Source: Vagococcus fluvialis | GTDB lineage: Bacteria; Bacillota; Bacilli; Lactobacillales; Vagococcaceae | NCBI RefSeq assembly: GCF_003337315.1 | Contig: NZ_QPJV01000006.1 | Span: 106,776 to 170,775, forward strand | Length of the DNA: 64,000 bases | Reading direction: 5' to 3' | Part shown: piece after piece, positions 48,017 through 58,783 of the stretch | Position numbering within the stretch: position 1 is the first letter of the stretch | Layout of the letters: the number at the start of each line of letters is the position of its first letter | Program-made: the position numbers and the translations under genes | Notes under the pieces: model-generated | Databases searched by the model: none | What the model was told of the DNA's origin: nothing | The model's input: only the letters and a program-made list of their open reading frames with translations

Positions 48017-49600
48017 ATGGCTTTTAAATTTAAATTACCAGATATTGGTGAAGGTATTGCAGAAGGCGAAATCGTAAAATGGTTCGTTAAAGAAGGTGAT
48101 ACAATTAACGAAGATGATACAATGTTAGAAGTACAAAACGACAAATCAGTAGAAGAAATTCCTTCTCCTGTAACAGGTAAAGTTCTTAAGGTAGTTGTAC
48201 CAGAGGGAACAGTAGCAAACGTAGGTGATGTCTTAGTAGAAATCGATGCACCTGGACATGAAGATGCTGAAGAAGAAGCTCCAGCAGTAGAGGCAGCACC
48301 AGTAGCAGCGGCTCCTGCAGCAGCATCTGGCGGAGTATTCCAATTCAAATTACCAGATATTGGTGAAGGTATTGCAGAAGGCGAAATCGTAAAATGGTTT
48401 GTTAAAGCTGGTGATACAATTAACGAAGACGATACAATGTTAGAAGTACAAAATGACAAATCAGTAGAAGAAATTCCTTCTCCTGTAACAGGTACAGTAG
48501 TAAAGGTTGTCGTACCAGAAGGAACAGTAGCAAACGTAGGTGATGTCTTAGTAGAAATCGATGCACCTGGACATAACGATGCAGCTCCTGTAGCACAAGC
48601 ATCTGCACCAGTAGCAGCGGCAACGCCTGCAGCAGCACCTGCTTCAACTGAACCAACAGGTAAACCTGGAACTCGCGTTTTAGCTATGCCTTCAGTACGT
48701 CAATATGCACGTGAAAAAGGTGTAGATATTACTTTAGTAACACCAACTGGAAAAGGTGGACGTGTTGTTAAATCTGATATTGATAACTTTGGTGGAGCAC
48801 CAGTAGCAGCAACTCCAGCAGTAGAAGCAACAGTTTCTGCTCCAGCTGAAAAAGCAGCAGCTCCTAAAGCAGCGCAACCATTTGTTGGAACAGCTGAATT
48901 AGAAACTCGCGAAAAAATGACTCCAACACGTAAAGCAATTGCTAAAGCAATGGTAAATAGTAAACACACTGCTCCTCATGTAACTCTACATGACGATGTG
49001 GAAGTTTCAGCTTTATGGGATCACCGTAAGAAATTTAAAGATGTTGCAGCAGCAAGAAATACTAAATTAACATTCTTACCATACGTAGTTAAAGCTTTAA
49101 CTGCAACTATGAAAGAATTCCCAATTATGAATGCATCAATTGATGATACAACTGATGAAGTTGTTTACAAAAACTACTTCAACATCGGTATCGCAACTGA
49201 TACAGATCATGGTTTATATGTACCAAATGTTAAAGATGCAAACACTAAGAGTATGTTTGATATCGCTGATGAAATTAACGAAAAAGCAGCTCTTGCAATT
49301 GAAGGTAAATTAACTGCAGCTGATATGCGTGGTGGTACTGTGACAATCAGTAACATCGGTTCTGTTGGTGGTGGTTGGTTCACACCAGTAATTAACTACC
49401 CTGAAGTAGCTATTTTAGGTGTAGGTACAATTACTCAACAACCAGTTGTTAATTCAGATGGTGAATTAGCTGTTGGCCGTATGATGAAATTATCATTAAG
49501 TTTTGATCACCGTATTGTCGATGGAGCAACTGCTCAAAAAGCTATGAATAACATTAAACGTTTATTAGCTGATCCAGAATTATTATTAATGGAAGGATAA
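48017..49600 (+). CDS. pdhC: Pyruvate dehydrogenase E2, dihydrolipoyl acetyltransferase, with two lipoyl domains
   Basis: Core of the PDH complex; transfers acetyl from E1 to CoA. Layout: lipoyl domain 1 (about 1-80, lipoyl Lys43 in QNDKSVEE), Ala/Pro linker, lipoyl domain 2 (about 107-185), linker, E3/E1-binding domain ([17 protein letters not shown] near 220-255), linker, catalytic domain with the active-site His in [11 protein letters not shown] near 498. The 527 residues suit a two-lipoyl E2 as in Enterococcus. The two lipoyl segments are nearly identical at the DNA level. AAGGAGAG lies before the ATG. Confidence 0.96.
   Translation: MAFKFKLPDIGEGIAEGEIVKWFVKEGDTINEDDTMLEVQNDKSVEEIPSPVTGKVLKVVVPEGTVANVGDVLVEIDAPGHEDAEEEAPAVEAAPVAAAPAAASGGVFQFKLPDIGEGIAEGEIVKWFVKAGDTINEDDTMLEVQNDKSVEEIPSPVTGTVVKVVVPEGTVANVGDVLVEIDAPGHNDAAPVAQASAPVAAATPAAAPASTEPTGKPGTRVLAMPSVRQYAREKGVDITLVTPTGKGGRVVKSDIDNFGGAPVAATPAVEATVSAPAEKAAAPKAAQPFVGTAELETREKMTPTRKAIAKAMVNSKHTAPHVTLHDDVEVSALWDHRKKFKDVAAARNTKLTFLPYVVKALTATMKEFPIMNASIDDTTDEVVYKNYFNIGIATDTDHGLYVPNVKDANTKSMFDIADEINEKAALAIEGKLTAADMRGGTVTISNIGSVGGGWFTPVINYPEVAILGVGTITQQPVVNSDGELAVGRMMKLSLSFDHRIVDGATAQKAMNNIKRLLADPELLLMEG
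48032..48260 (+). repeat. Lipoyl-domain coding repeat, copy 1
   Basis: The block from AAATTACCAGATATTGG to the GCACCTGGACAT text recurs at 48347-48575 with only scattered third-position and a few other changes; offset is 315 bases (105 codons). Confidence 0.85.
48347..48575 (+). repeat. Lipoyl-domain coding repeat, copy 2
   Basis: Second copy of the 229-base lipoyl block. The encoded domains differ at very few residues (for example KEG/KAG and GKVLK/GTVVK). Confidence 0.85.
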
Positions 49601-49612
49601 GGTGAATCAAGC

Positions 49613-51019
49613 ATGGTAGTAGGAGATTTCGCAGTAGAATTAGATACAGTTGTTATTGGAGCTGGACCTGGTGGTTATGTAGCAGCAATCCGTGCTGCTC
49701 AAATGGGTCAAAAAGTTGCTATTATTGAACGTGAATACATTGGCGGCGTTTGTTTAAACGTCGGCTGTATTCCATCAAAAGCTTTAATTAGCGCTGGACA
49801 CAGATTCCATGAAGCAAAACATTCAGAAATTTTTGGTGTAACAGCTGAAAATGTATCTTTAGATTTTGCTAAAACTCAAGAGTGGAAAAATAACGGAGTT
49901 GTTAATAAATTAACAACAGGTGTTAAATTCTTACTTAAAAAGAATAAAGTAGAAGTTATTGAAGGGGAAGCATTCTTTGTAGATGCTAACACATTACGTG
50001 TTATCACTGAAGAAAGTGCTCAAACATACTCATTCAATAATGCAATCGTGGCTACAGGATCTCGTCCAATCGAAATCGGTGGATTCAAATTTGGTAACCG
50101 CGTAATCGATTCAACAGGTGGATTAAACTTAACAGAAGTTCCTAAAAAACTTGTCATCGTAGGTGGTGGTGTTATTGGAGCTGAATTAGGTGGAGCATAT
50201 GCTAACTTAGGAGCAAACGTGACTATTTTAGAAGGTTCACCACAAATTTTACCTACTTTTGAAAAAGATATGGTTAAATTAGTTGAAAAAGATTTCAAAG
50301 AAAAAGGTATTACTGTTGTAACTAAAGCAATGGCTAAAGAAGCTATTGACAATGGTGACAGCGTAACAGTTAAATATGAAGCAAATGGCAAAGAAGAAGC
50401 AATCGAAGCTGATTACGTAATGGTAACAGTTGGTCGTCGTCCAAACACTGATGACTTAGGTTTAGAAATTGCTGGAGTTGAAATGACTGAACGTGGTTTA
50501 GTTAAAGTAGATAACCAAGGACGTACAAATGTACCAAGTATTTGGGCAATTGGAGATATCGTTCCTGGTGCTGCATTAGCTCATAAAGCAAGTTATGAAG
50601 CTAAAATTGCTGCTGAAGCTATTTCAGGTAAAGCAGTTGCTATTGACTATATCGGTATGCCAGCAGTGGCTTTCACTGATCCAGAATTAGCAACAGTGGG
50701 TTATACTGAAAAAGAAGCTAAAGAAGCTGGCTTAGAAGTGAAAGTATCTAAATTCCCATTAGGTGGAAATGGCCGTGCTATCTCTTTAGATAAAATGGAT
50801 GGATTCGTTCGTCTAGTAACAACTAAAGAAGACAATGTTTTAGTTGGTGCTCAAGTTGCTGGTGTTAGTGCTAGTGATGTGATTGCTGAATTAGGACTTG
50901 CAGTAGAATCTGGTATGAACGCAGAAGATATCGCATTAACAATTCACTCTCATCCTTCATTAGCTGAAGTAACAATGGATGCTGCTGAATTAGCATTAGG
51001 TTTACCAATTCATATGTAA
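49613..51019 (+). CDS. pdhD: Dihydrolipoyl dehydrogenase (E3)
   Basis: FAD/NAD disulfide oxidoreductase that reoxidises E2 dihydrolipoyl groups. FAD motif [15 protein letters not shown] near 16, redox disulfide [14 protein letters not shown] near 43-56, NAD motif [18 protein letters not shown] near 183, and the C-terminal His-Glu active site in HSHPSLAEV near 445. The 468 residues are typical. Fourth gene of the pdh operon, 12 bases after pdhC, followed by a terminator. Confidence 0.97.
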   Translation: MVVGDFAVELDTVVIGAGPGGYVAAIRAAQMGQKVAIIEREYIGGVCLNVGCIPSKALISAGHRFHEAKHSEIFGVTAENVSLDFAKTQEWKNNGVVNKLTTGVKFLLKKNKVEVIEGEAFFVDANTLRVITEESAQTYSFNNAIVATGSRPIEIGGFKFGNRVIDSTGGLNLTEVPKKLVIVGGGVIGAELGGAYANLGANVTILEGSPQILPTFEKDMVKLVEKDFKEKGITVVTKAMAKEAIDNGDSVTVKYEANGKEEAIEADYVMVTVGRRPNTDDLGLEIAGVEMTERGLVKVDNQGRTNVPSIWAIGDIVPGAALAHKASYEAKIAAEAISGKAVAIDYIGMPAVAFTDPELATVGYTEKEAKEAGLEVKVSKFPLGGNGRAISLDKMDGFVRLVTTKEDNVLVGAQVAGVSASDVIAELGLAVESGMNAEDIALTIHSHPSLAEVTMDAAELALGLPIHM

Positions 51020-51024
51020 TTTAG

Positions 51025-51057
51025 AAAACGACATTCTTATGAGTGTCGTTTTTTTGG
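51025..51057 (+). terminator. Terminator of the pdh operon
   Basis: A 12-bp stem (51025-51036 with 51041-51052, one G-U) followed by T7. Confidence 0.88.
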
Positions 51058-51129
51058 TCTTTAGACTGATGTGAAAAGGGATAAATTTTGCTAAAATTAA
51101 GGTATTAAAAGTTTGAAGGAGTGGTGTAG

Positions 51130-52902
51130 TTGAGTATTGGTTTGTTGGTTATTACCTTAAAATTTAGTGTAGGATTTTTACTAGCTATTATTTTAGGTGT
51201 TGTTTTTAGAGAAAAGGGAGAACCATTTAAGAAAAATGCCTTAACAGGATTAAAGGTCTCACTTGTTTATGTCTTAGTATCATTTATTTATATTTACTTT
51301 GTCTTACCTTCCCAGTCATTGAATCAATTATTGTTTTATAATTTAATTGGTTTAATTTTAGGGAGTTTATTTACGTTTGCAACCTCTTTTACTGAGAAAG
51401 TAGTTATCAATCAAGGAAGTGAGAGAAAGAAAAGGGAATTTACTTTTCAAAAAAGCAAACAAAAATTATTGATTTTTTCTGTTTTAGCAATGATTATTTT
51501 TTTAATTGGAACACCGATTATGAGAATTTTTAGTATTGATGAAATTTATGAAACAATTCCTGTTAAAAAAGTGGAACAAACTGAAGAGTTAAAATCAACG
51601 AAAGAAACCCCGATTGCTATGTCTACAAAAAGCGCTCGAAATAAAATGCAAAAGATGATGAGTAGTGTACCTAATTATAGTGGTTACCAATTGGGAACAA
51701 CAACAGCACAATTAATTGATGGAGAGTATGTTTATATAGCAGGTCTAGAATATCGTGGTTTTTGGAAATGGAATAAATACAAAAAAGTACCTGGTTATTT
51801 CAAAGTAAGCGCAACAGATATCAATGCCCAACCAGAGTTTGTTGAAAAAGAAATGGCCTATGTACCAAGTAGTTATTTATGGCAAGATGCTGAAAGAAAA
51901 ATCTACGCTAAATCATCTAACTTAACACGAATTGGTGCTGTTAACCTTGAAATTGGTGATGACGGAACACCTTACTATGTTCAAAGTTTGTATAAAGAAT
52001 ACGGATTAAGTGGTAAGAAAAGGTATGATGAATTTAAAGTAGCTGTTTTAAATAGTGTAACTGGTGAAACTAAAGTTTATGATTTAAAAGATACACCAGC
52101 AGAAATTGACGCGCCGTTAACAAGTGCTGTAGCTAGTAGCATGAATCGTTATTACGGTAAATATGGTAAGGGTTGGCTTAATAGCTTATTTTCTAAAGAT
52201 GATGTTAAAGTGCCAACAACAAATGGCATTTATTCATCAGGAGCTGTAACACCTTTAGTATCTAAAAATGGAGAGCTACTTTATTTCACTGATTTTACCA
52301 GTGATGATGAAAAACAAGATAGTGCCTTAGGTTACAGTTTAATTAATGCAAGAACAGGTACAATGGAGTTTTATCGTGACACTAAGGGAATGATGGATAG
52401 TGATGGTGCGATTGCGATTTCAGAGAAAATCTATCCTGAAAAAAAATGGGAAGCTAAGATGCCAATTTTATATAATATTGAAGGAGTTCCGACTTGGATT
52501 ATTTCCTTATTAGATACAAATGGTATTTTTAAAGGTTATGTTTACATTTCGGCAACGGATAGTGATATTTTAGTTGATGGAGATGATGCTGAAAAAACAC
52601 TTCAAGCCTATAAAATGAAGTTAAGTTTAAAAGGCAGCAATAATAAAAATACTGAAATTGGGGATCTAACTCCGATTACAGGTACTGTCACAAGAGTGAA
52701 TCAGGTAGTAGTTGATGGCAATCAAACAATTTCATTTATGTTAGAGGCAGATGAAAATATTTACCGAATTAGCGCAAGTAACAATGTTTATAGTATGTTT
52801 TTAAAAGAGGGAGATAAAGTTTCTTTTGAAGCGAATATTCAAGAAGACGACTTGATTACCACACTTGAAGATATGACTATTGAAACAGTAACACCTAAAT
52901 AA
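51130..52902 (+). CDS. Large membrane-anchored protein of unknown function
   Basis: 590 residues. Four hydrophobic segments in the first 135 residues (about 3-22, 43-61, 66-86 and 113-132), then a soluble part of about 450 residues rich in beta-type sequence with Tyr, Gly and Asp, probably outside the cell. A short C-terminal module (about 515-590, ITGTVTRVNQVVVDGNQTIS, then LKEGDKVSFEA) looks like an OB- or single-strand-binding-like barrel. No catalytic motif is evident and I do not recognise the family. The TTG start has AAGGAG 8 bases upstream. It is a single gene between the pdh operon and a broken sulfatase gene; each side has a terminator. Confidence 0.8.
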   Translation: MSIGLLVITLKFSVGFLLAIILGVVFREKGEPFKKNALTGLKVSLVYVLVSFIYIYFVLPSQSLNQLLFYNLIGLILGSLFTFATSFTEKVVINQGSERKKREFTFQKSKQKLLIFSVLAMIIFLIGTPIMRIFSIDEIYETIPVKKVEQTEELKSTKETPIAMSTKSARNKMQKMMSSVPNYSGYQLGTTTAQLIDGEYVYIAGLEYRGFWKWNKYKKVPGYFKVSATDINAQPEFVEKEMAYVPSSYLWQDAERKIYAKSSNLTRIGAVNLEIGDDGTPYYVQSLYKEYGLSGKKRYDEFKVAVLNSVTGETKVYDLKDTPAEIDAPLTSAVASSMNRYYGKYGKGWLNSLFSKDDVKVPTTNGIYSSGAVTPLVSKNGELLYFTDFTSDDEKQDSALGYSLINARTGTMEFYRDTKGMMDSDGAIAISEKIYPEKKWEAKMPILYNIEGVPTWIISLLDTNGIFKGYVYISATDSDILVDGDDAEKTLQAYKMKLSLKGSNNKNTEIGDLTPITGTVTRVNQVVVDGNQTISFMLEADENIYRISASNNVYSMFLKEGDKVSFEANIQEDDLITTLEDMTIETVTPK

Positions 52903-52903
52903 A

Positions 52904-52944
52904 AAAGTAGAGGTTGTGACTTATAATGTCATAATCTCTTTTTA
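52904..52944 (+). terminator. Terminator after the 590-residue membrane protein gene
   Basis: A 12-bp stem with G-U pairs (52909-52920 with 52928-52939) followed by a T run. Confidence 0.75.
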
Positions 52945-53048
52945 TGTTTAAATGGTCATTTTTTCTTCTTTTTTAAATATACATATTGAAAGCCTTACCA
53001 AAGAAAGCTAAGATGTAGTGAAGGAAATAAGAAAGAAGGTTTCTCTAG

Positions 53049-54533
53049 ATGAAATAACCTAATATTTTATTTATTTTAACGGGTCAACAAAGAAAAGATA
53101 CTTTATCAACTTATGGTGACTTAGTTAGCCAAACACCTCACTTAGATCAGTTGTCTGAGGAAAGTGTAGTTTTTGAAAATGCTTATATGACTTGTCCAAT
53201 TTGCACACCAGCTCGTGCAACTATTCAAACGGGGCTATATCCGATTCATCATGGTATGATTACCAATTCTTATAATTATGGCAATATGGTTCAAGAATTA
53301 GCTGACATAGTTACTTTATTAAGTCGCAGATTAGAAAAAATTGGCTACAGACCTGGTTATACTGGAAAGTGGCATTTAGGTAGTGGAGTGGAGAATGTCA
53401 AAAATGATTGGTACATTCAAAAATATATGGGAGATATTGAATTTCCAGAGTATACCCTTAAAAATGATTCCGTTCCAACAAAACATGGCTATGTAGGAGA
53501 TGATTTTCCGGGGCATGGGTTTGGTGGTTATGTTTATGAAGAATATAAAGAATATCTAAAAGAAAAAGATTTAACATTAGAATTTGGAGATGTTTTAAAA
53601 GGCCATTACGAAGAACATCAAGCTGCTGCCATATTAAGTGGAATTGAAACATCTATTGAGCATTTTTTAATTGAAAGAACTAAACAGATTATTGATTCTT
53701 TTAGTGAAGACAAGCCTTGGTATTTCCAACTTAACTTTTGGGGGCCACATGATCCTTACTTTGCTCCTCAGGAATTTGTTGATTTATATCAAGAGGAAAA
53801 AATTGAACCTTGGAAAAATTTTACGGGAGATAGTGCTAATAAACCTAAAATTCATTTAGTTAAAAAAGGAAATATTACTACTTTTGAAGATGTAGAACCT
53901 TTTGTTAAGTATTATTTTTCTTGTGTAACTCATATTGATTATCAAGTTGGTAGATTGTTAGAATACTTAAAAGAAAAAGAAATATATGATGAAACGTTAA
54001 TTATATTTAGTGCTGATCACGGAGAATCATTAGGAATTCATGGTGGACTCTGTGACAAAGCTTTATTTATGTATGAAGAAACCTGTAGTATCCCATTATT
54101 TATTAAAAAACCATTCCAAGAATCTAGTGAACGAGTGTATGAATTAGTTTCCAATGTGGATTTGTATTCGACAATTTTAAATTATGCCGGCTATAGTTTT
54201 GAAGAAAGTAAGCGTGATGGGATGTCTTTAAAACCACTTCTAGAAAAAGAGCCAATTGATTGGCGAGATGTTGTTGTGACTGAATGTTCTGGTATTAGGA
54301 GTATTCTTCATTCTCAGCGGATGATTCGAAAAGGTGATTTAAAATATGTCTTTAATGCTAGTGATACAGATGAGTTATATGATTTATCTGAGGACCCTTA
54401 TGAATTAATTAATCAAATTGATAATCTGAGTTATAAAGAGGCAGTAGTTGATATGAAAAAAGGTCTACTTAACTGGATGGAAGAAAATAACGATAATTTA
54501 ATTAATGAATACCGATTACTAGCTTTAAGATAA
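53049..54533 (+). pseudogene. Sulfatase gene interrupted by a stop at codon 3
   Basis: Read from ATG 53049 (GAAGG 9 bases upstream), codons are M-K-stop-P-N-I-L-F-I-L-T-G-Q-Q-R-K-D-T-L, then continuous through 54533. This is exactly the start expected of a sulfatase (MKKPNILFILTDQQRKDTL form), with TAA for the third codon and Gly for the metal-binding Asp. The rest is intact: formylglycine motif CTPAR near residue 52, SADHGESLGIHGGLCDK, about 490 residues in all. The longest stop-free frame starts only at a TTG at 53151, which lacks a ribosome site and the first metal-ligand strand. I infer an inactivated gene; a base-call error could explain the stop but not the Gly as easily. Confidence 0.75.
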
Positions 54534-54556
54534 CGAAGGTTATAAATAAAAAAATA

Positions 54557-54585
54557 TTGACTTTTTTTTCTTAGGGATGTAAAGT
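54557..54585 (+). promoter_or_regulatory. pyrG promoter
   Basis: -35 TTGACT (54557-54562), a 17-base spacer and -10 TAAAGT (54580-54585). The predicted start is GGGC at 54593-54596, the initiation sequence needed for the Bacillus-type reiterative-transcription control of pyrG. Confidence 0.75.
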
Positions 54586-54592
54586 ATTTGTT

Positions 54593-54672
54593 GGGCACCC
54601 TTTGAAAAGGGTCAGAAGTGAACGGAAATAATCGCTCCCTTATTCTTGAATTAGAATAGGGGAGTTTTTTGT
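54593..54672 (+). promoter_or_regulatory. pyrG: CTP-sensing pyrG leader with attenuator
   Basis: Leader begins GGGC and ends in a terminator: CTCCCTTATTCT (54635-54646) pairs with AGAATAGGGGAG (54653-54664), then T6. In B. subtilis, low CTP stalls polymerase before the first C, extra G residues are added, and the G-run pairs with the pyrimidine-rich left arm (GCTCCCTT) to prevent termination. All required parts are visible here. Confidence 0.75.
54634..54672 (+). terminator. Leader terminator of pyrG (attenuator hairpin)
   Basis: A 12-bp stem with one G-U, loop TGAATT-like, followed by T6; located 44 bases before the pyrG start codon. Confidence 0.85.
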
Positions 54673-54715
54673 TTTTCTAAGTTTCTCCAAATTAGAAAGA
54701 AAGAGGGAAAGATTC

Positions 54716-56308
54716 ATGACAAAATACATTTTCGTAACAGGCGGCGTTGTTTCTTCAATAGGTAAGGGGATTGTGGCTGCGTCATTAGGAAGACTACTAA
54801 AAAATAGAGGGTTGAATGTAACCATTCAAAAATTTGATCCTTACATTAATGTAGACCCAGGGACAATGAGTCCTTATCAACACGGAGAAGTATTTGTCAC
54901 AGATGATGGAGCAGAGACAGATTTAGATCTTGGTCATTATGAGCGTTTTATTGATATTAATTTAAATCAATATTCTAATGTAACAACTGGTAAAATCTAC
55001 TCAGAAGTTATTAGAAAAGAACGTAAGGGAGAATATTTAGGGGGAACGGTTCAAGTAATTCCTCATATTACTAATGAAATTAAAGAAAAAATGATGCGTG
55101 CTGCTAGTACAACGGATTCAGATATTATTATCACAGAAGTTGGGGGGACTGTTGGTGATATTGAATCATTACCCTTTTTAGAGGCACTTAGACAAATGAA
55201 AGCTGACGTTGGTAGTGATAACGTGATGTATATTCATACAACCTTAATACCATACTTAAAGGCAGCTGGTGAAATGAAAACAAAACCAACACAACATAGT
55301 GTTAAAGAGTTGAGAAGTTTAGGTATTCAACCAAATTTACTTGTTTTACGAACTGAGCAGCCATTAAGTGAGGGAACTAAAGAAAAATTAGCACAATTTT
55401 GTGATGTTTCAAAAGAATCAGTGATTGAATCTTTAGATGTAGATACTCTGTATTCTATTCCGCTAAATTTACAGGCTCAACAGATGGACCAAATTGTCTG
55501 TGATCATTTAAAAATTGATGCACCAGTAGCGGATATGACAGAGTGGAAAACTTTAGAGAAAAAAGTATTAAGTTTAAAGAAAAAAACAAAAATCGCCTTA
55601 GTCGGAAAATATGTTGAGTTACCAGATGCGTACCTCTCAGTTGTGGAAGCTTTAAAACATGCTGGTTTTGCATATGATAGTGATATTGAGATTGATTTTA
55701 TTCAAGCAGAAGATGTGAATAAAGATAATGTAGCTGAAAAATTAAAGTCAGCATCAGGCATTTTAGTGCCGGGAGGTTTTGGTGACCGTGGTTTATCAGG
55801 AAAAATAGAAGCTATTAAATATGCCAGAGAAAATGACGTTCCATTTTTAGGTATTTGTTTAGGGATGCAACTAGCTTGTGTTGAGTTCGCTAGAAACGTG
55901 ATTGGTTTAGAAGGGGCGGACTCAGGTGAAACTAATCCAGAAGCAGAACATAAAATTATAGATTTAATGCTAGAACAGGAAGCAGTTGAAAATTTAGGTG
56001 GCACTTTAAGATTAGGTGCTTATCCTTGTCATTTGAAAAAGGGAACAAAGGCTTTTGAAGCTTATGAAGGCCAAGATGTTGTTTCAGAAAGACACCGTCA
56101 TCGTTATGAATTTAATAATGATTACCGTGATATCTTTGAAGAAGCCGGCTGGACATTCTCAGGTTTATCACCAGATGGTTCTTTAGTAGAAATTGTTGAG
56201 TTAAGTCAAAATAAATTTTTCGTAGCAGCTCAATTTCACCCAGAATTAATCTCACGACCTAATAGACCGCAAGCATTATTTAATTCCTTTATTAAGGCTT
56301 CATTATAG
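54716..56308 (+). CDS. pyrG: CTP synthase
   Basis: Makes CTP from UTP, ATP and glutamine. N-terminal synthetase domain with [17 protein letters not shown] (start) and [16 protein letters not shown] near 145; C-terminal glutaminase with catalytic Cys in [10 protein letters not shown] near 381 and the His-Glu pair in AQFHPE near 510. The 530 residues are standard. AAAGAGGG lies before the ATG. Regulated by the leader attenuator described above. Confidence 0.97.
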   Translation: MTKYIFVTGGVVSSIGKGIVAASLGRLLKNRGLNVTIQKFDPYINVDPGTMSPYQHGEVFVTDDGAETDLDLGHYERFIDINLNQYSNVTTGKIYSEVIRKERKGEYLGGTVQVIPHITNEIKEKMMRAASTTDSDIIITEVGGTVGDIESLPFLEALRQMKADVGSDNVMYIHTTLIPYLKAAGEMKTKPTQHSVKELRSLGIQPNLLVLRTEQPLSEGTKEKLAQFCDVSKESVIESLDVDTLYSIPLNLQAQQMDQIVCDHLKIDAPVADMTEWKTLEKKVLSLKKKTKIALVGKYVELPDAYLSVVEALKHAGFAYDSDIEIDFIQAEDVNKDNVAEKLKSASGILVPGGFGDRGLSGKIEAIKYARENDVPFLGICLGMQLACVEFARNVIGLEGADSGETNPEAEHKIIDLMLEQEAVENLGGTLRLGAYPCHLKKGTKAFEAYEGQDVVSERHRHRYEFNNDYRDIFEEAGWTFSGLSPDGSLVEIVELSQNKFFVAAQFHPELISRPNRPQALFNSFIKASL

Positions 56309-56422
56309 GAATGAAAGGGTTTCTATTTTAAGACCATTTTTATTAGAATTCAGTTCTTTTTATCAAATCGAAGATGAAAAAATGATATACTAGATTTATT
56401 AATAATCAGGGGGTATTAGTTT

Positions 56423-57619
56423 ATGAGTTTTATGAGTCCAAAACTGGAAGAGTTTTTAGATGAAGGATTAGATGGGTTAAAAGAAAAAGGGTTGTATTCA
56501 ACAATTGATGTACTTGATGGTGCTAATGGACCTGAAATTACAATTAACGGTCAAAAGAAAATAAACTTAGCTTCAAATAACTATCTAGGATTTGCGACAC
56601 ATCCTGATTTAATCGAAGCTTCAAATAAAGCAACTGAGGAATACGGAGTTGGAGCTGGAGCTGTTAGAACGATTAATGGAACTTTAGCGATTCACCGTGA
56701 ATTAGAAGAACGTATTGCTAAATTTAAAGGAACTGAAGCAGCGATTGCCTTTCAATCAGGTTTTAACTGTAATATGGGAGCTATCTCAGCTGTTATGAAT
56801 AAAGATGATGCTATTCTTTCAGATAGCTTAAATCACGCCTCAATTATTGATGGTTGTCGTCTATCAAGAGCTAAAATTATTCGTGTTGAGCACTCAGATA
56901 TGAAAGATTTAGAAGAAAAAGCTAAAGCAGCTGTTGAAAGTGGACTTTACAAAAAAGTTATGTATATTACTGATGGTGTTTTCTCAATGGATGGCGATGT
57001 TGCCAAAATGCCTGAAATTATGGAGATTGCTGAAAAATACAATTTAATTGTTTATGTAGATGATGCTCATGGTTCTGGTGTGTTAGGTGGCGGAGCTGGA
57101 ACAGTTAAAGAATTTGGTTTATCTGATAAAGTTGATTTCCAAATGGGGACTTTATCTAAAGCAATTGGTGTTGTTGGAGGATATGTAGCAGGCTCTCAAA
57201 AATTAATTGATTGGCTAAAATCCCAAGCGCGCCCATTCCTGTTCTCAACATCATTAACACCAGGGGCTGCAGCCGCAGTTATTAAATCAATTGAACTAAT
57301 GGAACAGGACCCAAGCCATGTTGAAAAGCTATGGGATAATGCCAACTACTTTAAAGAAAAATTAAAAGGAATCGGTTATGATGTTGGTCAGTCTGAAACA
57401 CCTATTACACCAGTAATCTTAGGTGATGAAAAATTAGCTCAACGCTTTGCTCAGCGTTTAATCGAAGAAGGGGTTTATGTTAAGCCAATTGTTTTCCCAA
57501 CAGTTCCTTTAGGTACGGGACGAGTTAGAAATATGCCAACAGCAGCTCATACAAAAGAGATGCTTGATGAAGCAATTAGTATTTACGAAAAAGTCGGAAA
57601 AGAAATGGGAATAATTTAG
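56423..57619 (+). CDS. kbl: Glycine C-acetyltransferase (2-amino-3-ketobutyrate CoA ligase)
   Basis: PLP enzyme that cleaves 2-amino-3-oxobutyrate with CoA to glycine and acetyl-CoA. The alpha-oxoamine synthase motifs [13 protein letters not shown] near 210 and the PLP-lysine in [12 protein letters not shown] near 245 are present; 398 residues is normal. GGGGG lies 8 bases before the ATG and a TATACT -10-like box lies near 56386. The next gene encodes the matching threonine dehydrogenase, giving the two-step threonine-to-glycine route. Confidence 0.94.
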   Translation: MSFMSPKLEEFLDEGLDGLKEKGLYSTIDVLDGANGPEITINGQKKINLASNNYLGFATHPDLIEASNKATEEYGVGAGAVRTINGTLAIHRELEERIAKFKGTEAAIAFQSGFNCNMGAISAVMNKDDAILSDSLNHASIIDGCRLSRAKIIRVEHSDMKDLEEKAKAAVESGLYKKVMYITDGVFSMDGDVAKMPEIMEIAEKYNLIVYVDDAHGSGVLGGGAGTVKEFGLSDKVDFQMGTLSKAIGVVGGYVAGSQKLIDWLKSQARPFLFSTSLTPGAAAAVIKSIELMEQDPSHVEKLWDNANYFKEKLKGIGYDVGQSETPITPVILGDEKLAQRFAQRLIEEGVYVKPIVFPTVPLGTGRVRNMPTAAHTKEMLDEAISIYEKVGKEMGII

Positions 57620-57641
57620 TTTATTGTAAAGGTGGAAAATT

Positions 57642-58595
57642 ATGAAACGAATTATTGTAACGGGCTGTTTAGGACAAATTGGTTCAGAGTTAGTTTATCG
57701 ATTACGACAAGAAAAAGGTAACGACAATGTTCTAGCTACAGATATTAGAAGACCAAAAGGCCATCCAGTTGTTGAAAATGGCTTGTTTGAAACCTTAGAT
57801 GTATTAGATGAAGAGAGAATGTTTGAATTAGCAAGTGAATTTAAAGCTGATACGATGATTCATTTAGCTTCTCTTTTATCTTCAGTAGCAGAGGATAAAC
57901 CACAAATTGCATGGCATATAAATATGACTGGTTTAACTAATGCACTTGAAGTAGCCAGAAAATTAAACTTACAATTCTTTACTCCTAGTTCAATTGGTGC
58001 TTTTGGTACAGAAACACCAAAAATCAATACACCACAAGACACTCTACAACGTCCAAAAACAATGTATGGTATTACCAAAGTAGCAGGTGAGTTACTTTGT
58101 GATTATTATTATTCTAAGTTTGGTGTTGATACAAGAGGTGTTCGTTTCCCTGGTTTGATTTCTTATGATACCTTACCAGGTGGAGGTACAACAGATTATG
58201 CGGTTGAAATATATTATGAAGCTTTAAAAACTGGCAGCTATGTTTGCCCAATTGGAGCAGGAACAGTTATGGATATGATGTATATGCCTGATGCCATTGA
58301 TGCTATTATTGATTTAATGGGAGCTCCAGCTGAAAAATTAATTCACCGAAATGCTTTTAATATTTCTGCCATGTCTTTTGACCCAGAAGGTATTAAAAGA
58401 AGTATTCAAAAAGTTTTACCCGACTTTACAATGACTTACGATGTTAATCCTAAATTACAAGGTATTGCAGATTCTTGGCCAGATACATTAGACTGTAACT
58501 GTGCTAAATCTGAGTGGTCATTCTCACCTAAATATGATTTAGATAAGATGACTGAGGATATGTTAGAAAAACTAAAACTAAAATTAGAACTATAA
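57642..58595 (+). CDS. tdh: L-threonine 3-dehydrogenase, SDR/epimerase type
   Basis: NAD-dependent extended-SDR enzyme that oxidises threonine to 2-amino-3-oxobutyrate. Rossmann motif TGCLGQIGSELVYRL at about 7-21, HLASLLSS near 74, active-site Tyr-x3-Lys in MYGITKVAGE near 143, and RGVRFPGLISY near 167, as in staphylococcal and Flavobacterium SDR-type TDH. The 317 residues fit. It lies 22 bases after kbl with AAGGTGG before the ATG, which supports the assignment. Confidence 0.92.
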   Translation: MKRIIVTGCLGQIGSELVYRLRQEKGNDNVLATDIRRPKGHPVVENGLFETLDVLDEERMFELASEFKADTMIHLASLLSSVAEDKPQIAWHINMTGLTNALEVARKLNLQFFTPSSIGAFGTETPKINTPQDTLQRPKTMYGITKVAGELLCDYYYSKFGVDTRGVRFPGLISYDTLPGGGTTDYAVEIYYEALKTGSYVCPIGAGTVMDMMYMPDAIDAIIDLMGAPAEKLIHRNAFNISAMSFDPEGIKRSIQKVLPDFTMTYDVNPKLQGIADSWPDTLDCNCAKSEWSFSPKYDLDKMTEDMLEKLKLKLEL

Positions 58596-58604
58596 AATTA
58601 GTTT

Positions 58605-58650
58605 AAGGGACTGTGAACGTAAGTACTTACTTATGTTTGCAGTCCCTTTA
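58605..58650 (+). terminator. Terminator after kbl-tdh
   Basis: A long two-part hairpin: AAGGGACTG pairs with CAGTCCCTT, with a further inner stem around GTAAGTACTTAC. Confidence 0.78.
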
Positions 58651-58783
58651 ATAATTAATAAATGAATTTATTGTTTTTTTATGATAAGCTATTTAAGGAT
58701 AAATAAAAGAGTAAATTTCAAGTTGGTATAAAAGTTAATTTGATTTATAATTACTACTTGAATAATTTTATGGAGGGATCATC

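Noticed and set aside
48013..48459. 148-codon minus-strand frame inside pdhC with repeated Ser-rich segments
   Set aside because: It is the antisense shadow of the duplicated lipoyl domains; the repetition comes from the pdhC duplication.
53151..54533. Sulfatase as an intact gene starting at TTG 53151
   Set aside because: No ribosome site, and the start would remove the first strand and metal-ligand region that are clearly encoded upstream after the stop codon.
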